DNA of 8,958 bases, taken from JBCDBH01 sp039184055. Its GTDB lineage: Bacteria > Acidobacteriota > Thermoanaerobaculia > Multivoradales > J023. A program made the position numbers and the translations under genes. The notes under the pieces were generated by a model. It saw only the letters and a program-made list of their open reading frames with translations. It was not told where the DNA came from and made no database searches. Numbering within the stretch: the stretch's first letter is position 1; every line of letters starts with the position of its first letter. Below, one piece after another: positions 6,001 through 8,958 of this stretch. The stretch lies in contig JBCDBH010000246.1 of assembly GCA_039184055.1 (NCBI GenBank), positions 1-8,958 of the forward strand, read 5' to 3'.

Positions 6001-8958
6001 GCGCCAGACCGTCGCCACCGATCATCAGCGCGCCCGGCACGCCGATCGGCGTCGGCTCGAGATGACGATCGAGTGTGTAGATGGTGGTGTTGGCGATCGG
6101 TCGACCGATGCTCGGAATCCCCGCGCCCGCCTCGACGCGATGACAGGTCGACCAGATGGTCGTCTCGGTCGGGCCATAGACGTTCCATAGCTCGACCCCG
6201 GCGGCGAGCAGTTGATCGGCCAGCTCACGCGGCAGCGCCTCGCCACCGCACAGCACCTTCAGCCCCGGTGCCGGTCGCCATCCGGAATCGAGCAGCAAAC
6301 GCCACGTCGCCGGAGTCGCTTGGACCACGGTCGCTCCAGAGGTGGTCAGCAAGGCTCCCAGTCGCGCGCCGTCGCTCGCTGTCTCGCGGTTCGCCACCAC
6401 CACCTGGGCACCGGTGATCAACGGCAAGAAGAGCTCGAGACCCGAGATGTCGAACGACAGGGTGGTGAGCGCCACCAGCACGTCGTCGACTCCGAGCCCC
6501 GGCGCGTCGGCCATGGTGACCAAGAAATTGACCAGCGCCTGATGCTGGATCGCCACGCCTTTGGGTTTGCCGGTCGAGCCCGAGGTGTAGATCACATAGG
6601 CCAGACCGTCGCTCCGTGTTGGAACCGCGGGCGCGGTTTTCGAGGTCCGACCGAGCTTCGCGGTATCGATCTCGAACCGGGGCACCTCCTCCGCCACCGG
6701 CACGTCGTCGGCGAGCGCGCTTTCGGTGATCACCGCGCGCAAACCGGCGTCTTCGGCGACGTAGGCGAGACGCGCGGTCGGAAAGGCCGGATCGAGCGGC
6801 ACATAGCCACCGCCAGCGGCATGAACCGCGAGCGTCGCCACGACAAGGTCCGCCGAACGCTCGAGATAAATCCCGGTGAGCGTCTCCGGACCCACGCCGA
6901 GCGTGCGAAGCTTGTTGGCGACACGGTGCACGCGGTCGATCAGGGCCCGGTAGCTCAACCCCTCGTCGTCACCTTCGGCGTGCACGGCGATCTTGTCGGG
7001 TGTGGCGTCAGCGCGCGCACGGACAAGGTCCAGCACCGTCGCGTCACGGGGATAGTCACGCGTCGTGTCGTTGTACGCCACCAGCAGACGGTGCCGCTCG
7101 GCATCGTCGTGCAGACGCAACGCCGACACGGTCGTCTCGGGGGTTTCGACGACCGCCGTGAAGAGACGCACCAGCTGACCGATCAGGCGCTCGATGGTGC
7201 CGCGATCGAACAGATCGGTATTCCACTCGATCTGCCCACGCAGCCCCTCGGGGTGCTCGCCAAAGCTGAGCGTCACATCGAATTTCGCCGTCGTGCTACC
7301 GACCCGCACCGGCTCGAGCGTCAACGCGCCGAATTCGCTCGGTGCAGCCTCGGCCGTCGTCGTCTGACGCGCCATGTTCTGCAGAATCAACAGAACCTGA
7401 AAAAGCGGGGTGTGTGCCATGTCGCGCGTCGGCGACAGCTCGGCCACCAGACGCTCGAACGGCACGTCCTGACGCCCATAGGCCTCGAGGGTGGTGTGCT
7501 TGCTGCGTTCGAGCAGGGTGACGAAGCTCGGATCGTCGGCGAGATCGGTCCGCAACACCAAGGTGTTGACGAAGAAGCCGATCAAGGGCTCCATCTCGGC
7601 ACGGGTCCGGTTGGCGATCGGTGAGCCAATGGCGAAATCGTCCTGCCCCGACCACCGTGCCAACAACGCCGACACACCGGCGTGCAACACCATGAAGAGC
7701 GTCGCGCCGTGAGAACGGGCGAGATCTTCGAGCGCCGTGCTGGTGGCCGCCGGCACGGTGAAGTCGAGCGACGCGCCAGCGAAGGTCTGGACCGGTGGCC
7801 GTGGGCGATCGGTGGGCAAGGACAACACCGGTACCCCGGCGAGCTGGGTCCGCCACCAGGCGACCTGCTCGTCGACCGACGTCGCCAGATGCTCGCGTTG
7901 CCACACCGCGACATCGCCGTATTGCACCTCGAGCGTCGGTAGCCGTGACTCCAGGCCGGCGAAGTGGGCGCCGAGCTCGCGGATCAGCACGCCCACCGAC
8001 CAACCGTCGTAGACGATGTGATGAACGTTGAGCAGCAGGACGTTTTCGTCCGGCCCGAGATGGTAGAGACGGGCACGCAGCAGCGGCCCCGCTTCGAGAT
8101 CGAAGGCGGTGCTCACCTCGTCACGGAGGTGGCTGAAGAGCTCGGCCTCGGACGCCACGTCGATCACCGGCAGGGGCACCTCGGTGGCGGGAAGCACCAC
8201 CTGCACCGGTGTTTCGTCACCGGCACGGAAAACGGTGCGCAACACCTCGTGACGGGTCACCACCGCGGTCAACGCGGCACGCAAGGCGTCGACGTCGAGC
8301 GCGCCACGCAGACGCACCGGCGCCGGAATGTTGTACGCCGGGCTCTCGGGATCGAGCTGGGCGAGAAACCACAGACGCTCCTGCGCGAACGACAGCGGCA
8401 GCGCGACCGTGCCATCGGCGGCGGCTTCCCGCGGCGTGGCGACGATCGACGGTAGCGCGACCCGGCCCGCCGCCTGTTCGATCGCGGTCGCCAAGCCGGC
8501 GACGTCGGGCGTGGCGAAGACCTGACGGAGTGGCAGCTCGACGTCGAGGTCGGTCCGCAGCCGTGAGATCAGCCGCGTGGCGAGCAGCGAATGACCACCG
8601 AGGGCGAAGAACTCATCGTGCACCCCGACCCGCTCCACGCCGAGCACGGCGGCGATGGCGTTCGCCACCACCGCTTCGGTCGGCGTACGCGGCGCCACAT
8701 AGACGGCGCGATCGGCGTCGAGATCCGGTGCCGGCAACGCGCGGCGATCGACTTTGCCGCTGCGGTTGAGCGGTAGCTCGTCGAGCACCACGATGGCCGC
8801 CGGCACCATGTAGGACGGCACCAACGGACGAAGATGGGTCATCAGGCTCGGTTGATCGACCGTCGCCTGCTCCTCGACGACGACGTAGGCCACTAGGCGT
8901 CGATCCCCCGGCTGATCCTCACGCACCAACACCACCGCGGTGTGGACCGCCGGATGAC
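1..8958 (-). CDS. Hybrid NRPS-PKS multimodular synthetase (internal fragment, both ends outside the window)
   Basis: One minus-strand frame (complete codons 8956 to 2) is open for 2,985 codons with no stop. Translation gives, in order, A1 tail, PCP1, C1, A2, PCP2, C2, A3, PCP3, KS, AT (partial). This is a cytoplasmic thiotemplate enzyme: A domains activate amino acids as adenylates, PCPs carry them on phosphopantetheine, C domains form peptide bonds, and KS and AT add a ketide unit. The A2 code suggests glycine, A3 a probably hydrophobic residue, AT probably malonyl-CoA. Active-site Ser of all three PCPs, HHxxxDG of both C domains, KS Cys-His-His and AT GHSLG are present, so nothing looks decayed. 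Active-site Ser spacing gives modules of 1,055 and 1,049 residues, normal for C-A-PCP. Neither the gene's start, stop, RBS nor promoter lies here. No internal stop or gap suggests separate genes. The family assignment is certain; the product is not recognisable. Confidence 0.97.
2..523 (-). other. Acyltransferase (AT) domain, N-terminal part, probably malonyl-specific
   Basis: The first 174 residues of an AT, cut at the window edge. It begins VFLFAGQGSQYPGM and contains FTQPALFAV and the nucleophile motif GHSLGEW, with the catalytic Ser at 236-238, followed by KRGALM, whose Arg normally binds the extender carboxylate. The AT loads the downstream ACP with a dicarboxylic extender from CoA. FTQPALFAV, GVFS and RGALM look like malonyl-specific ATs, whereas methylmalonyl ATs usually have GHSQGE. 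The deciding HAFH/YASH motif lies past the window, so malonyl is likely but not proven. Trp after GHSLGE is less usual than Tyr or Phe. Confidence 0.94.
524..814 (-). other. KS-to-AT linker domain
   Basis: About 97 residues connect the KS to the AT, with the usual features of the small linker fold in cis-AT modular PKSs: a hydrophobic strand LLVVSAPTPTAL, a helix-forming stretch around ITTRLADHLDGL, then LADVAYTLAVGRRPFNHRRVVVA, which matches the common VAYTLxxGRxxxxxR pattern. Its presence shows the AT is an integral in-line domain and that this is not a trans-AT system. No catalytic role is expected. Confidence 0.85.
815..2101 (-). other. Ketosynthase (KS) at the NRPS-to-PKS junction
   Basis: A full type I KS of about 429 residues, from VDIAVVGMAARFPGA to GTNAHVVLEEAP. 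It takes the peptidyl chain from PCP3 on its Cys and performs decarboxylative Claisen condensation with the extender unit. The catalytic triad is present: Cys in QTACSTAL at 1586-1588, His in EAHGTAT at 1178-1180, and His in KSNFGHLDTAAG at 1058-1060. The spacings of 136 and 40 residues match modular KS domains. Also visible are DPQHRMFLE and the segment GVWAGAGMPTYLFNVLSN, which is like that of KS domains that follow NRPS modules. HGTAT replaces the more common HGTGT, a substitution I recall seeing in hybrid KSs. Cys at the active site rules out a decarboxylating KSQ type. Confidence 0.96.
2165..2368 (-). other. Peptidyl carrier protein PCP3, donor to the ketosynthase
   Basis: A carrier domain of about 68 residues, motif FFDLGGNSLLMVE, with the phosphopantetheinyl Ser at 2276-2278 (fragment residue 2227). 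It carries the residue activated by A3 and hands the peptidyl chain to the KS. It is clearly different from PCP1 and PCP2: Asn rather than His precedes the Ser, and helix 2 and 3 sequences diverge. Only about 20 residues (Ala, Arg, Pro-rich) separate it from the KS, so the NRPS-to-PKS hand-over is within one chain and needs no docking domains. Confidence 0.95.
2417..3940 (-). other. Adenylation domain A3, substrate uncertain (probably hydrophobic)
   Basis: A complete A domain of about 508 residues. Visible cores are A2 (GAGCVVVPLDPAYP), A3 (ILYTSGSTGRPKG near 3421-3455), A4 (SPAFDGSTVEIW), A5 (NGYGPTENTCF), A6 (GGGLARGYLNR), A7 (RLYRTGDKVRW), A8 (GRVDRQIKLRGYRIEPGEIE), A9 (LPAYMVP) and A10 (PLTSNGKLDRKAL). 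Asp235 (3311-3313) and Lys517 (2438-2440), which bind the amino and carboxyl groups, are present, so an alpha-amino acid is expected. The hand-aligned pocket code is D-G-V-F-F-G-G-C-F-K. It agrees with the valine code as I recall it (DAFWLGGTFK) at five positions, including G-G and F331, so an aliphatic or other hydrophobic residue is my weak guess. The A1-motif region has Arg where Tyr is usual (LTRAEL). Confidence 0.93.
3962..5248 (-). other. Condensation domain C2 (probably LCL type)
   Basis: A complete condensation domain of about 430 residues. Motifs in order are TFAQERQWFL, RHEILRTTF, HHIISDGWS with the catalytic second His at 4856-4858 and Asp at 4844-4846, IADVAVWQREHL, the C5-region ASPIAGRNHPD and IGFFANTLVLRHDL, and HQNLPFERLVEAL. 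It joins the chain ending in the PCP2 residue, predicted glycine, to the amino acid on PCP3. Because the expected donor terminus is achiral glycine, donor stereochemistry does not matter here. The HHxxxDG motif is intact, so the domain should be active. Confidence 0.94.
4730..4760 (-). repeat. Near-identical 31-base block in C2 (C4 motif region)
   Basis: Partner of 7886-7916, one base different. The surrounding C1 and C2 protein sequences are much less alike than this block, so either strong motif constraint or local recombination could explain it. Confidence 0.8.
5324..5536 (-). other. Peptidyl carrier protein PCP2 (thiolation domain)
   Basis: The carrier of the predicted glycine module. 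The motif FFALGGHSLLAT places the phosphopantetheinyl Ser codon at 5423-5425 (fragment residue 1178), exactly 3,165 bases from the PCP1 Ser. It accepts glycine from A2, receives the upstream chain from C1, and donates the product to C2. The stretch from YVAPRTPTE through FATPDVAGLA is nearly the same as in PCP1, which suggests module duplication or gene conversion. Confidence 0.95.
5324..5536 (-). repeat. Intragenic repeat copy 2 (linker plus PCP2)
   Basis: Partner of the repeat at 8489-8701: same 71-residue span, 85% identical at protein level, in register with the modular period. Most substitutions are conservative (Arg/Lys, Asp/Glu, Leu/Phe, Ile/Leu). Confidence 0.85.
5554..7078 (-). other. 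Adenylation domain A2, predicted glycine-activating
   Basis: A complete A domain of about 510 residues. Visible cores are A2 (GGGYVPLDPAFP), A3 P-loop-like YTSGSTGKPKG near 6560-6595, A4 (LSFDISG), A5 (VYGPTETTIW), A6 (GDGLARGYYGRP), A7 (RLYHTGDLARW), A8 (GRSDFQVKVRGFRIELGEIE), A9 (LPDYMVP) and A10 (PLTPNGKVDRRAL). The pocket residues, read by alignment to the GrsA numbering, are D235 (6449-6451), I236, L239, Q278 (6320-6322), L299, G301, V322 (6179-6181), I330, W331 and K517 (5588-5590). From memory, the standard glycine code is DILQLGLIWK, which differs only at position 322. Glycine is therefore the strong inference; the alignment was made by hand. Confidence 0.94.
7090..8404 (-). other. 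Condensation domain C1 (LCL type)
   Basis: A full-length condensation domain of about 440 residues. Core motifs appear in order: C1 as SFAQERLWFL (about 8363-8392), C2 as RHEVLRTVF, C3 as HHIVYDGWS with the catalytic second His at 8018-8020 and the structural Asp at 8006-8008, C4 as GDVAVWQREHL, C5 ending in IGFFVNTL, and a late motif RQDVPFERLV. The C1 and C3 wording fits LCL domains, which join an L-configured donor to an L or achiral acceptor. No epimerase precedes it within the visible part, in agreement. It should transfer the chain on PCP1 to the amino group of the residue on PCP2, predicted to be glycine. The LCL subtype is a motif-based judgement. Confidence 0.94.
7886..7916 (-). repeat. 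Near-identical 31-base block in C1 (C4 motif region)
   Basis: This block encodes part of the C4 motif DVAVWQREHL. It matches 4730-4760 in C2 at 30 of 31 bases; the one difference is a third-position T/C change. The distance is 3,156 bases (1,052 codons). Confidence 0.8.
8489..8701 (-). repeat. Intragenic repeat copy 1 (linker plus PCP1)
   Basis: The 71 residues from YVAPRTPTE to DVAGLA recur with 60 identities and no gap at 5324-5536, 3,165 bases away, exactly 1,055 codons. Shared identical DNA blocks are visible, such as gcgatggcgttcgccacc. The third PCP in this window does not share the similarity. Confidence 0.85.
8489..8702 (-). other. Peptidyl carrier protein PCP1 (thiolation domain)
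   Basis: A typical PCP of roughly 70 residues following A1. The phosphopantetheine attachment motif reads FFALGGHSLLAT, with the modified Ser encoded at 8588-8590 (fragment residue 123). It holds the residue activated by A1, or the chain built upstream, and donates it to C1. His before the Ser, as here, is common in PCPs that precede condensation domains. It is about 85% identical in protein sequence to PCP2 (60 of 71 aligned residues), far closer than either is to PCP3. Confidence 0.95.
8735..8956 (-). other. Adenylation domain A1, C-terminal subdomain only (partial)
   Basis: About the last 74 residues of an AMP-forming adenylation domain, starting just after core motif A8. Visible are the HPAV segment that follows A8, the A9-like motif PSYMVPA near 8800-8820, and core motif A10 as LPLNRSGKVDRRAL, with its catalytic Lys codon at 8753-8755. 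A10 Lys contacts the carboxylate and phosphate during adenylation. The substrate pocket lies upstream of the window, so the amino acid loaded by this module cannot be read. PCP1 follows directly, so this A domain loads that carrier. Confidence 0.93.

Noticed and set aside
6212..7624. Plus-strand open frame of 470 codons opposite C1-A2
   Set aside because: Same antisense register artefact; no domain and no convincing initiation region.
7296..8003. Minus-strand 235-codon frame within C1, out of register
   Set aside because: Overlaps the correct frame encoding condensation motifs; no recognisable protein features.
1..8958. Frequent TCGA/GATCGA words across the window
   Set aside because: They follow from GC-rich codon choice (GTC-GA, CTC-GA, GAT-CG) in one coding frame; without a genome background count there is no reason to assign a function.

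Overview
The whole window is the interior of one very large gene on the minus strand. Read on that strand, one frame stays open for 2,985 consecutive codons (8956 down to 2) with no stop and no intergenic gap. Its start codon lies beyond base 8958 and its stop codon lies before base 1. The product is a hybrid non-ribosomal peptide synthetase / type I polyketide synthase (NRPS-PKS), a multimodular enzyme that makes a secondary metabolite.

In the direction of translation (high to low coordinates) the layout is: the C-terminal tail of an adenylation domain (A1) and its carrier protein (PCP1); a complete NRPS module C1-A2-PCP2; a second complete NRPS module C2-A3-PCP3; a ketosynthase (KS); a KS-AT linker; and the N-terminal part of an acyltransferase (AT), cut by the window edge. 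Motifs and catalytic residues are intact in every domain that can be judged. No epimerase, methyltransferase, ketoreductase or thioesterase lies in this window.

Read as an assembly line, an amino-acyl or peptidyl chain on PCP1 is condensed with the residue chosen by A2. The A2 pocket code reads D-I-L-Q-L-G-V-I-W-K, one position from the glycine code as I remember it. The chain is next condensed with the residue chosen by A3, whose code D-G-V-F-F-G-G-C-F-K I cannot assign with confidence. The KS then takes the chain from PCP3 and extends it with a ketide unit supplied by the in-line AT, probably malonyl. The inferred partial product is ...-X-Gly-(probably hydrophobic residue)-C2 ketide. The compound itself cannot be named.

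The DNA is strongly GC-rich, about two thirds by eye, with GC-biased third positions and no introns over almost 9 kb. This fits a GC-rich bacterium; the domain style (LCL condensation domains, hybrid-type KS fused to an NRPS) resembles assembly lines of myxobacteria and other proteobacteria or cyanobacteria. The taxon cannot be fixed from this window. No RNA gene, mobile element, CRISPR array, promoter or terminator is visible.
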